Shown here one piece after another: positions 50,639 through 60,029 of a stretch of DNA of 64,000 bases. This DNA is from Trichomonas vaginalis G3. Lineage: Eukaryota; Parabasalia; Trichomonadida; Trichomonadidae. Position 1 is the stretch's first letter. The number at the start of each line of letters is the position of its first letter. A model generated the notes under the pieces. The model did no database searches. It was not told the origin of the DNA and was given only the letters and a program-made list of their open reading frames with translations. The stretch lies in the NCBI RefSeq assembly GCF_026262505.1, contig NC_067206.1:12334205-12398204 (forward strand). Reading direction: 5' to 3'. Both the position numbers and the translations under genes were made by a program.

Positions 50639-50693
50639 TTATTATAAAATAAAAAAATAAATTTAACTTAGTTTTAATTTTACGTAAGAAGTC

Positions 50694-50855
50694 AATTTTT
50701 TAAATCTTGATTTATTCAAAAACGTAAGAATAAAAACCGTAAGAATCATACATTTTTTACTTCATATGTTAAAAAAAATGATACAAAATCGTTCAATATT
50801 GTATGAATTCTTACGTTTACAAAAAAAGTCACACAACCCTTCAACATATACTACT
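50694..50855 (-). repeat. Right TIR of the outer Polinton
   Basis: Exact inverted copy of 7985-8146, ending CATATACTACT before ATTAAG. The 378-aa gene starts 56 bp inside it. Confidence 0.95.
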
Positions 50856-50861
50856 ATTAAG
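50856..50861. repeat. Target-site duplication of the outer Polinton, right copy
   Basis: ATTAAG directly after the right TIR, identical to 7979-7984. Confidence 0.95.
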
Positions 50862-51422
50862 AAACATTTAGTTTATTCAGAGGATTTTGTATTCTAATGA
50901 TTGGTGATAAGAGGTTTCTTTTGGTATACCAAGGAAACGAAGAGATCATTTGGTGAGTAGATGTTCCCAATTTTTTTTATTGTTTTTACAGGTGCGAAGT
51001 CTTCAAAAAAAATCAAGGCGTAATTATCATACTAATAACTATTTTCCATTTTAAATAATTAAATCAAAAATAATCGATTTTCGATTGTATTCAAATTTTG
51101 AGTTTAAAAATAAATAAGAGCTAAAATTTCTTGAAAAATGATGCTGGTTAATAGATTAGGATAGGAACAATTAGCCCGATTAAATCATTCAAAATTGAAT
51201 TGAAATATAATCCAAATTTATTAGAACCTATATCTAAAAATGTATATAAAATTTGTTTATGATCATTATTAAATTGGCATGACTTAACTTTTTCAATCCA
51301 GTCGTTTTGATACCAAAATGAGTATACATTAAACTCAAATTAAGCATATATTCATATGAACTATGAAAAAAAATCTGTAATGTGATTTTTGACTACAAAA
51401 AAATATTTTTCAAAGATAATCT
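50862..51422. other. Host intergenic DNA, right flank of the Polinton
   Basis: AT-rich, no gene seen. It begins right after the target duplication and leads into the decayed sulfatase gene. Confidence 0.5.
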
Positions 51423-53231
51423 ATGAAATCTCTATGGAATTATGTCATGTACTATGGGATTTCCATCATCGTATATTACATAAGCAGATATGATCAAACA
51501 TCAGAAGAAAAACTGAAATTAAAGGCGTTTTTCACATTAAATATAAAATTCGCTATATTCATTACTTGGTTTTTATCACATTTCCTTGTTTTACTATTTC
51601 ATGAAATATTCTATACAAGCAACTTCCGAATTAATATATTTTTAATATTGCAGGTATTTTTTGGAATTTTAGGCGGTTTGATTCAAGAATTACCAGAAAC
51701 AAGTAACAAAAAACGTCAAAGATTCTCAGTCGCGTACCAAAGATACTTAATTTTTGAGTCAATTGTCTTTATTACTGTTCTCACTTTAATTATTTGCTTT
51801 TTCAAGAATGTATATGAATCACTTGGTCCTGTTTATGAAGACATATTCTTAAAACTCATTGCACAAGGCAAAGAATACAAAAACGCTTACGAAATAATTT
51901 TTTTCATTCCTTACCAGATATTTATTTACAAATTTCGTACCCACGATACTGTTTACAATAATTTACTATAAAGTTACCCAAAAAGAATATTCGATTAGGA
52001 ATACAAAAATTACGTTTCAATTACAGTTTTATTATTTACAGTTAATTTTTCTTGCATCAGCAGTCTATTTCCTATGGCAAATATTCATTCCTTTGCCAGT
52101 TGCGAACTCATCATCCTTATACTTCCAGAACATAGTTTCTTCGAATTCAAAACTCCTTCAATTTCCTACGATAAAGAAGAATATCATCATGATTGATATG
52201 GAATCTTTCGAGACAACATTTTACACAGAAAAGAACGGTGGTTGCATGGATGAAACAGTAATTCCTTTCCTTGAAAGTCTCGTGCTTGATGAAAACAATG
52301 TCCATTTCTCGCATTTAAAGGAACCTCACATTGGAGGAATGTCATCAGTTGCAAGAACTGGCTACTCACTCGGAAGTACATTTGGAGCGTTATGTGGAGT
52401 CCCATATATGGGTGCAGAAGGAATTAGTGAAGAAAAGGGATATTATGTAGGGTTCAATTGTTTGAGTGAACTTTTGAATGCAGAAAATTATTTTACATCT
52501 GCAACGTTCGGAGCGACATATAATGATTGGGGATTTGGAAGAATATTTGGTTCTCATCATTTCACAAAAATAAACTCTGTTTATGAAATACTACAAAGCA
52601 AAGGCACATTCTGGCTTCATGATTATCATACATTTAAATTTTTCAAAAAAGAAATAACAAATATTCACAGTCTTGGACGACCATTTTTCACTTTCCTGAC
52701 TACATTAGATACTCATGAACCAGGTTTCGTTTGTCCTCGATGCCCTACTGGAAGTAAAGACATACTTAGAGCTGCAAAATGTACTGATAACCAATTGAGA
52801 GAGTTCATAGAATGGTCGAAAACACAAGAATGGTACAATAATACAGTCTTTGTCTTCTACGGAGATCATATTTCAAGAGATGTAGTCCTTAGAACTTATT
52901 CTGAATCTCATAATTTCGATAGAAAAGTATATAATGTTATAATTAACTCTTAAGTAAAACCTATTCGTAAATATGAAAGAAAGTTTGTTACATATGATCT
53001 TGTACCTACAATTCTTGCTGCTGCTGGTGTTAAGATCAAAGATAATAGATTAGGACTTGGTGTTAATTTATTTTCAAATGAATCAACTCATTTTGAAAAA
53101 TATGGAAATGAATTCGAGAACAGCTTTAGTGATGCACTGTATTGGTATGATACAGTGATGCTCAATAAGCCTGCTCAATGCGATGGCTATACACCATGTG
53201 TTAAAGTAGAGAACTTTACAGAAAAATATTA
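51423..53231 (+). pseudogene. LtaS/MdoB-like membrane sulfatase gene, decayed
   Basis: ATG 51423. N-terminal hydrophobic helices (YYGISIIVYYISRY; FAIFITWFLSHFLVLLFHEI; FFGILGGLIQEL; ESIVFITVLTLIICFF), then an extracellular alkaline-phosphatase-superfamily domain: IIMIDMESFETTFYTEKNGG (metal/nucleophile strand), LDTHEPGF, YGDHISRD (metal ligands). This resembles lipoteichoic-acid synthase and phosphoglycerol transferases, of which trichomonads have many. A frame change lies near 51910-51970. An in-frame TAA at 52951-52953 precedes about 90 more coding codons (FVTYDLVPTILAAAGVKI) ending near 53231. It is probably a pseudogene unless these are assembly errors. Confidence 0.8.
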
Positions 53232-54229
53232 AATAAATATTATATTAGGATATATATATTAGATTAAACAAATATTAATTATGTTTTGTATATAAGAATA
53301 TATGGAAAATATATTAATGTTTATATATAAAGTACTCACAAAATCTAGATTGAGAGGCGGTCAATGACTTTTGAGGGAAAATTAACGCATGGAATTTAAT
53401 ATTATTTAGGTTGATATTCTTGCTTATGATTTCAGAAAAAAATCTTAAAAATTTCAATATGAAAATTGAAAGCAATTCAAAAAAATTGCTAACATGTAAA
53501 TTTTAATATCCTATGCATAATTTCATATTTTGAACATTTTTTATTTTTGTTTAAAACTTAAAATTTTGCGAATTTAATATAATTTATAAAATATAATACG
53601 TATATATATTTAAAATACACTAAATTTAATTGTTAATTGACGTTTTTGGGAATGAATTTTATCAAAACATGCCTGAATCCGAAAATTTGAAAGAACGAAT
53701 TACACAATCATATATGTAGAATTCAAAATACAAACTTAAAGATTGTATACGTTTAAAATTATTCAGATTGTGTTTGTTTTCCACTCATTCTGTTTCTTTT
53801 GAACTCTAACACTAACATTTCATGATGATTACATGATCCATTTATACATGGTTGAATTGTTCCAGATTCTACCAGAAAATCAATCCAAATTTCTCAAAGC
53901 ATTCATGTTGATTGGACAAAATTTAAAATTTATCAGCCTGTTTCCAGAGAAACTCATATATTCCCTAATGAAATGTAATTTTTGCTACATTTATTTCAAT
54001 CAAATTTCAAAAAATTGACTGCAGAGCTTGAAAAGGTGATGAATCATGTTGTTATTAGATGTACATATTAGATTTACTATTTCCAAAAAAATGCTCAAAT
54101 TTGAATAGTTTTTAGAAAATTTGGAATTACACTCCTTACATTATATATAATTAAATGTTTAAATTTTATTTATTTTTCCCTTTTAATTTTATAACTTGCT
54201 CTATCAAAACTAACCTCTCAATTGAAGGC
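53232..54229. other. Intergenic, no gene seen
   Basis: Very AT-rich host DNA. Short open frames exist (for example near 53833-54018) but have no start signal or protein-like composition. No RNA gene seen. Confidence 0.5.
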
Positions 54230-54312
54230 CACAAAATCTAAGTAGTGAGGGTACACAAATTTTGTATGGAGTACGGTTCAATTTTTGAGAGCCTCACTAC
54301 TTAGATTTTGTG
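54230..54312. repeat. Perfect 21-bp inverted repeat
   Basis: CACAAAATCTAAGTAGTGAGG (shown here as arms 54230-54250 and 54292-54312) is an exact inverted pair around a 41-base loop. CTCTCAA/TTGAGAG pieces nest around it. It could be a small MITE or a transcript hairpin. Confidence 0.8.
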
Positions 54313-54542
54313 ACTACCTTATTTATAAAATATATCTTTAATTTATATTAATCGAATAGTTTAAGCAAACAAATATCATATTTATCCTTAGTTTGATGTT
54401 GGTTTCAAGTATTTTCTTTAAACTCCGTTTAAAGAAATTTATTCAATATTTCATTGGCAAACCCAAATTTTAGCTAAAAGTGACAGGGAAAAAAACGTTT
54501 AGTATTAAAAAAAAAGACCGATGAGAGCTTCGTTCGAAATAT

Positions 54543-54604
54543 AGAGGGAACTGAGAATGCGCAACCATTCTCAGGGAATATTGGATGCTATTCCCGTTCC
54601 CTCT
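54543..54604. repeat. Nested inverted repeats (cruciform-like)
   Basis: AGAGGGAAC (54543-54551) pairs with GTTCCCTCT (54596-54604). Inside it CTGAGAATG (54551-54559) pairs with CATTCTCAG (54566-54574). Locally GC-richer than its surroundings. Possible MITE remnant. Confidence 0.65.
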
Positions 54605-54640
54605 GTATGGAAAATTGAGGTTTTCAAAGGGAGTTAAAAT

Positions 54641-55120
54641 AATATCAAATTTATACTAATTTACTTCAAAATACAAAAGTATTTGACAGCTAAAATTAGT
54701 TACTTTAGCAAGCCTATCAATACCCTTTTACGATTATTGTTACTTTTTCGAAATAAAAGTAAAAACAAATTTATACTAATTTACTTCAAAATACAAAAGT
54801 ATTTGACAGCTAAAATTAGTTACTTTAGCAAGCCTATCAATACCCTTTTACGATTATTGTTACTTTTTCGAAATAAAAGTAAAAACAAATTTATACTAAT
54901 TTACTTCAAAATACAAAAGTATTTGACAGCTAAAATTAGTTACTTTAGCAAGCCTATCAATACCCTTTTACGATTATTGTTACTTTTTCGAAATAAAAGT
55001 AAAAACAAATTTATACTAATTTACTTCAAAATACAAAAGTATTTGACAGCTAAAATTAGTTACTTTAGCAAGCCTATCAATACCCTTTTACGATTATTGC
55101 TACTTTTTCGAAATAAAATA
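54641..55120 (+). repeat. 120-bp tandem repeat, four copies (host)
   Basis: Four almost identical 120-bp units (CAAATTTATACTAATTTACT, ending CGAAATAAAAGTAAAAA) starting near 54649, 54769, 54889 and 55009. Open in one frame because 120 is a multiple of three, but it is repeat sequence with no sign of being a gene. Unrelated to the 120-bp Polinton repeat. Confidence 0.9.
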
Positions 55121-55220
55121 AATTTATTATCAAAAACCTTTTTTTTCTTAGTAAAAATAAACGAAATTTTTTACCTTATGAACTTTTGATGGAAATATGC
55201 AAATTTAAAATAATAAAGAA

Positions 55221-55347
55221 AGCCGCGAGCGAAGCGATCGGCTTAGTTCGAAGATTTTGATTCAAATCTTTGCTGATCTGTAATTCGCGGAAGCCGCGAG
55301 CGAATCGAGCGGCTTAGGTCTAAGATTTTGATTCAAATCTTTGCTTA
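55221..55347 (+). repeat. About 71-bp tandem duplication with GC-rich palindromic head
   Basis: AGCCGCGAGCGAAGCGATCG (55221) and AGCCGCGAGCGAATCGAGCG (55292) each begin a unit that continues GGCTTAG..AAGATTTTGATTCA. The heads GCCGCGAGCGAAGCGATCGGC can fold. It sits about 250 bp upstream of the 977-aa ankyrin gene. Confidence 0.75.
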
Positions 55348-55525
55348 TATTCCTTAAATTCTTTATGAAACTCGCAACAGTTCCATAAAAAATTTTAAAT
55401 TCTAAACTGTCGAAATTACCGATCGGTAATCACACCCTTCATGGATGTGTCACTTTTTACAGGCGTGTCACTTTTAGCTAAAATTACCCCTACTCCGAAA
55501 ATTCAATTTTGTTTTAGAAATTTTC

Positions 55526-58459
55526 ATGTATGCGAAGGAGATTGAAGATCTCTTGCTTATTCAGAAAGATTTTCGAACCCTCAGCATAGACACTATTGAT
55601 CAAGTATGTGATGATATTTTATCCACTATATTTCCTTCAACACCTCATGGGGTTTATACAATTACGCAGGAAATACGAAAAGTTGTAAGAAAACATCCAA
55701 AGAAAGTCGAGTGTTTTGCAAAACTTATATCAAATCTATATGAACAACGCGATGAAACAAATTTTCTGGGAAATTTTCCCGATCTTTTTGTCGATTTAAA
55801 TAGCGATTGCACACTTTATCGATTAGTACGAAAATTAGTACAAAACAATGTCATGTCAGTCGAAAAAATCACGCAAATTTTACAATCAATTTCCAGCGCA
55901 GAAAACAGCATCTTTTCATTTATCTTTTTTGCAGATTTTGCCAAGAAAGCACTTGTAGAGCGCTATGAACCATACAGGGATCGTATCTTGCAAGCTTCAA
56001 CAACATTTTACATGATAAGTGACATTGCGAAGAACTGGGCTAAGTACGAAGCCAACAATTTCAAACTTCTAGAGCCTATTTATGAAATCGGCTGGTTCCC
56101 AAATACAGTTCAATATCACATAATTTTAGATGACGTCAAATTCCTCGAGAACTACTCGCAAAGCAGCAGATTCAATCCCATGATGAAAATAGAGCTCGAC
56201 CAACTCTATTCCAACCGCTTTTCCACTCATTTTTGCGAAGAATGCACTTTACCAGAATTTGCAGGTTTCTGGGGTTCTGTCAACTGTTTCAAGTTCCTTC
56301 TTAAGTGCGGTGCTACAATAACACCTGATATGATGTCTCTGATCTTTTCCGGCGGTTCTTTGGAAATAATCAAAATTTGCTATGAAATGAAGATAAATTT
56401 CGGAAAAGGGTTCCAAAGAATGATCAATTTCTACTATAATGACATCTACGACTGGTATATCAAAGAATTCGAGACCGGCTGCAATTTCCGAAATTACGCA
56501 TTCACTGTTGCAGCTGTCACCAACAATTTAGAGCTTGTTGTCCGTCTTATGGAGTCAAATGTTGATTTGAGTAAGGAAGAACTTCCAAAGAACATTGTAC
56601 AATGTGATTCCCTCGAATTAGTTAAATTATTTGAATCAAAAGGAGTAATTTTCAAAAGAGTTGATTGTGTAGAAGCAGCAGCATCAATAGGTAATGAAGA
56701 CATCCTCAAATATCTCATAGATATAGGAAGCCCTGTCAATCCGCCTCCTGAAATCAAAAACGCAGAATATCCTTTGATTTCTGCAATAAACCGCCAATTT
56801 TACGGTTGTGTCAAAATTTTGTTAGAAGCCGGTGCTGGACCAAACACAGTGACTGATTCGATGACAGCATTGAGTCATGCATGCAATAGGAAATCTACTG
56901 ATATTGTCAGAGTTCTCTGCGAATACGGCGCCTACGTTAATTTTTCTGCGAGTGGAAAATACAATGACAGACCAATTATTTTATCATGTATCAAAGGAAA
57001 CATTGAGCATGTCAAGACATTGATTGAGTGGGGAGCAGAATACGATGTTACAGCAATTACAGAGAATATCAACAATAAGATAACTGTGACACAACTCAAT
57101 CCTTTGTGTGCTGCTTGTCAAGTTGGAGCAACTGATTTGTTGCAGTATTTGATAAACATCGGTTGTGATCCGAATGAAAACGATGCATTGCCATTAGTTT
57201 TGGCAGGAAACTACAACAGGCCGAGAGCTTATAACCTGTTGACTGAGTTGCTTCAAACTGGATCTAAAACATTGTTTGACATGTTGATTGTTGCTATCAG
57301 ACAAAAGAATTTGGAAAATGTGAAAACATTAGTGAGTAAAGGAGTTTCTTTGGCAAATAGAGATGATGGAAATAGAACTCCTCTTCATTTGGCAGCAAAT
57401 CATTCTGCAGAAATTCTTGAGTATTTGTTACATGTTAATAATGGATCAGGAATTAACGCGAGAGATAGCGAAGATAAAGCTCCAATACATCATGCTTTGG
57501 AAGCAAAGAATGTTGATTCTGTAAGATTGTTATTGAATGCAGGAGCAAATATTGACATGCTCACAAACAAAGGATATTCATGTTTAAGAATTGCATGCCA
57601 GAATTTGGATTTCGAAAGTGCAGAATTACTTTTAGATAAAAGGAATGACCCGAATGTTGAAGACTTCGAAGGATCAACACCTTTAATTGCTGTTTGTAGA
57701 TTGCCAAGAACAAAAGAACGTCTGAGAATGATGGAAATGCTAATTGCTGCTGGTGCTGATTGTAGAATGGCTGATTCTTTGAATCATACTGCTTTGCACA
57801 CTTTAGTTTTGCATGATCCGACATTGAGTGAATTGGATATTTTAACAAGATCAATGAAAAACATCAATTCCTTCTCAAGAAGAGGAATTCCAATGATGGG
57901 AGATGCTGTGAGATTGGATACTGTTTTCTTTGAGTTTCTGTTGTTGAATGGTGGAGATCCTTGGGTTACTTCCAATAAAGGAGAGACTTTGTTACATATT
58001 GCTGTTGAAACAAATCACACGAGAAACGCTGAGTTGCTGTTGTCTGCTGGTTTGAGTCCGAAGAAAAAGAACAGATGGTTGAGAAGTCCAATGTTTAATG
58101 CATTCAAAGGATCAATGAATGAACCAATAAATATTTTGAGGTCGTTGACAATGATTGATTTGTTGATTGCAAAAGGAGGAAATGTCAATGAAACTGACAG
58201 TAGAAACTCAACACCTGCAATTGCTTTGTTCGAAAGAAGAGGTCATATCCCTGTGGAATACATCAAAATTCTTAAAGAAAAATATAAAGTTAACATGGAT
58301 AAAGTTAACTATGAAGGAAAAACTGTTCTGTTGTTAGCTGATCAGCATGGTTTGCAGGATATTGTTGATTACTTGGATCCAGAAGAAAACCATCCTAAAC
58401 TGGCTCATGACAAGAAGCAATTCCAAAATTACAGAAGAAGAAATAAGGATATCCAATAA
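55526..58459 (+). CDS. Large ankyrin-repeat protein, 977 aa
   Basis: ATG 55526. A helical N-terminal region (about 1-220; TIDQVCDDILSTIF...KKVECFAKLISNLYEQ) of the trichomonad DUF3447-type precedes ankyrin repeats from about residue 235 to 940. The central repeats are degenerate; clear ones follow residue 610 (NRTPLHLAANHSAEILEYLL; DKAPIHHALEAKNVDSVRLL; GETLLHIAVETNHTRNAELL). The C-terminus is basic (KKQFQNYRRRNKD). Likely a protein-binding scaffold; partner unknown. Uninterrupted over nearly 3 kb, so a live gene. The 55440-55480 region just upstream has a doubled GTGTCACTTTT. Confidence 0.85.
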   Translation: MYAKEIEDLLLIQKDFRTLSIDTIDQVCDDILSTIFPSTPHGVYTITQEIRKVVRKHPKKVECFAKLISNLYEQRDETNFLGNFPDLFVDLNSDCTLYRLVRKLVQNNVMSVEKITQILQSISSAENSIFSFIFFADFAKKALVERYEPYRDRILQASTTFYMISDIAKNWAKYEANNFKLLEPIYEIGWFPNTVQYHIILDDVKFLENYSQSSRFNPMMKIELDQLYSNRFSTHFCEECTLPEFAGFWGSVNCFKFLLKCGATITPDMMSLIFSGGSLEIIKICYEMKINFGKGFQRMINFYYNDIYDWYIKEFETGCNFRNYAFTVAAVTNNLELVVRLMESNVDLSKEELPKNIVQCDSLELVKLFESKGVIFKRVDCVEAAASIGNEDILKYLIDIGSPVNPPPEIKNAEYPLISAINRQFYGCVKILLEAGAGPNTVTDSMTALSHACNRKSTDIVRVLCEYGAYVNFSASGKYNDRPIILSCIKGNIEHVKTLIEWGAEYDVTAITENINNKITVTQLNPLCAACQVGATDLLQYLINIGCDPNENDALPLVLAGNYNRPRAYNLLTELLQTGSKTLFDMLIVAIRQKNLENVKTLVSKGVSLANRDDGNRTPLHLAANHSAEILEYLLHVNNGSGINARDSEDKAPIHHALEAKNVDSVRLLLNAGANIDMLTNKGYSCLRIACQNLDFESAELLLDKRNDPNVEDFEGSTPLIAVCRLPRTKERLRMMEMLIAAGADCRMADSLNHTALHTLVLHDPTLSELDILTRSMKNINSFSRRGIPMMGDAVRLDTVFFEFLLLNGGDPWVTSNKGETLLHIAVETNHTRNAELLLSAGLSPKKKNRWLRSPMFNAFKGSMNEPINILRSLTMIDLLIAKGGNVNETDSRNSTPAIALFERRGHIPVEYIKILKEKYKVNMDKVNYEGKTVLLLADQHGLQDIVDYLDPEENHPKLAHDKKQFQNYRRRNKDIQ

Positions 58460-58879
58460 TTTTTTTAATTTTTATTTGTTTTGTAAACATTAATTATATT
58501 TCGAGTTTAATGTGCAATCATATTGATTTTTTTATTCATTAGGAAAGTAGGTAATAAGCGAGCAACATATGAGTTATTTGCCAACATATAAAACCTAGAT
58601 AGCATATAAAACATCCAGGTTTTTTAGAATAAAAATTCAAAAGTTTCTTTTACTGAATTTGAGATTGAGTAAGCCAAATAATGAGATCAATCAATTTAAA
58701 ACAATACTTATGTTTGAAATTTAGGATAATACGCAAGAATTACACAAGGAGAACTCTCAAATTCTTCTGATATCATAATTAATAAAAGTTTATCAAAATA
58801 GAATGCTGAATGAATAAAAAAGTCTTAAAAATGAATACACTTTAACTCAAAAAAAGTTTTATCGCTAAAATAAAAAAAA
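58460..58879. other. Intergenic, convergent gene ends
   Basis: AT-rich spacer between convergent genes. A repeated ACATATAAAACCTAG / GCATATAAAACATCC pair at about 58583-58612 is the only pattern seen. Confidence 0.5.
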
Positions 58880-59596
58880 TTAATTTTGATCTATTGCTTG
58901 GCGTGAACGTAACATTGTAGAAGACAATCTCTCTCCATTTTCAGTAATGAGAGGTATAGAAACGATATCAATTGGTGGAAGATTCTTCTCTTTTCTCAAT
59001 TCTTCAACAGCTTGAGCTCCGCTTGTTGTTTCTTTTGAAACTACAAGTAAATCGAGGTCCCCTGGTCTTCCTACAGGACCAGCAACATCTGTAATAGCCT
59101 CAATTTGGAGGATGACACTTGGATTAATCTTGAAAATCATTTCTGATGTATTTGCGATACGTTTATGAAGTGGTTCTATCTTTTCGGCAAATTCTTTCTT
59201 AGCAACATTTGTAGAAACGCCACAAATAACTTTATTCTTTGCATATAAAGCTGTGGCTGTCAAAAGGAGCTTATGACCATAGTGAAGTTTATCAAATGTT
59301 CCACCAACTGCAACTATGTTAACTCTATTCGAATTGTATGGCTCGAATTCGAATTCTTCATATTCTATTGTTTTATCATCAGGAACAAGTCCATATGATG
59401 GGATTAGGGTGAGACTCTCATTGTGTAAGTTAAGTGCTAATTCGTAAATTTTGGCAATAGTTGGTATTACAAGTTTATTATACGGATCTTCAAAGGCAAT
59501 GGTAACATCTGTTGGTTGCTTATGGGTGTTTATAAAGTTTGTAATGTTTTTGATTGGTATTCTTGCTTTGTTGTCTTGAACGTATACGAAAAACAT
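58880..59596 (-). CDS. Phosphopantetheine adenylyltransferase (eukaryotic type), 238 aa
   Basis: ATG 59596. Nucleotidyltransferase fold: VAVGGTFDKLHYGHKLLLTA at about residue 96 carries the (T/H)xGH signature (HYGH) for ATP binding. VICGVSTNVAKKEFAEKIEP and LDLLVVSKETTSGAQAVEEL follow, and ERLSSTMLRSR near the end is the ISSTxxR-type motif. It joins ATP and 4'-phosphopantetheine to make dephospho-CoA, the fourth step of CoA synthesis, in the cytosol. The sequence is like the PPAT half of eukaryotic COASY, here without a dephospho-CoA kinase domain. The first 90 residues are an extra N-terminal domain, as in other eukaryotes. Confidence 0.9.
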   Translation of the reverse strand: MFFVYVQDNKARIPIKNITNFINTHKQPTDVTIAFEDPYNKLVIPTIAKIYELALNLHNESLTLIPSYGLVPDDKTIEYEEFEFEPYNSNRVNIVAVGGTFDKLHYGHKLLLTATALYAKNKVICGVSTNVAKKEFAEKIEPLHKRIANTSEMIFKINPSVILQIEAITDVAGPVGRPGDLDLLVVSKETTSGAQAVEELRKEKNLPPIDIVSIPLITENGERLSSTMLRSRQAIDQN

Positions 59597-60029
59597 AAAT
59601 AGCAGATAAAAAAAATGATTGAGAGGAAAAGTGGCAACTCATGTATCGTCATGATCGGAATGATTCTCCGGCCATTTACTAAAATTTTTCAAAAACTTTA
59701 TAAATTGATGATATAAATCATTCCTTGATAATGTGGAATCGCATGTTGTTACGTAGATAGCCAAAATATATCTTTATTTTACCTATTACTCAACTGATAA
59801 AATTTTTTGATTTGATTTCAATATTTTTGTTTTACCTAAATCAGACGTATGTAAATATCTATATCCATTGTAACTCAAATGACTGGGAGTTCACTTTTCT
59901 TTCTATTATAATTCTATAAAAATTATGATTTAGCCTAGTTCAGAGTAATTTAAACAAATGTGGCTTATAAAAAACATGTTGTTATTTCAATAACATTAGC
60001 AATAATAAAATATTTAATATTATATAAAG
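59597..60029. other. Intergenic
   Basis: Promoter region of the PPAT gene and 3' flank of the DRC9-like gene. AT-rich; nothing else seen. Confidence 0.5.
59614..59618 (-). promoter_or_regulatory. Trichomonad initiator (Inr) of the PPAT gene
   Basis: TCATT on the minus strand about 18 bases before the ATG; fits TCAYW and the short leaders of these protists. Confidence 0.55.

Larger units (their letters stand above)
7985..50855. mobile_element. Outer Polinton/Maverick, 42.9 kb including a nested Polinton
   Basis: Bounded by 162-bp perfect inverted repeats starting AG and ending CT, inside a 6-bp duplication. Its own DNA is 7985-13113 and 34718-50855, about 21.3 kb. Parts in order: 122- and 118-aa unknowns, two small amphipathic proteins, major capsid, packaging ATPase (interrupted by the inner element), 299-aa conserved protein, minor virion proteins, gp10-knob fibre, primase/SF3 helicase, KilA-N regulator, integrase, protein-primed PolB and a 378-aa protein next to the right TIR. 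It is a broken copy: capsid, fibre, helicase, integrase, polymerase and one smaller gene carry breaks, about a dozen in all, besides the insertion. Identical TIRs and target duplication suggest a fairly young insertion, although TIRs of protein-primed replicons are homogenised at each replication. Confidence 0.95.

Noticed and set aside
53833-54018. 61-codon open frame on the + strand
   Set aside because: No initiator; composition matches random AT-rich sequence.
54683-55189. Open frame of 168 codons with a 40-residue repeat
   Set aside because: By-product of the 120-bp tandem array; composition is that of AT-rich repeat DNA.
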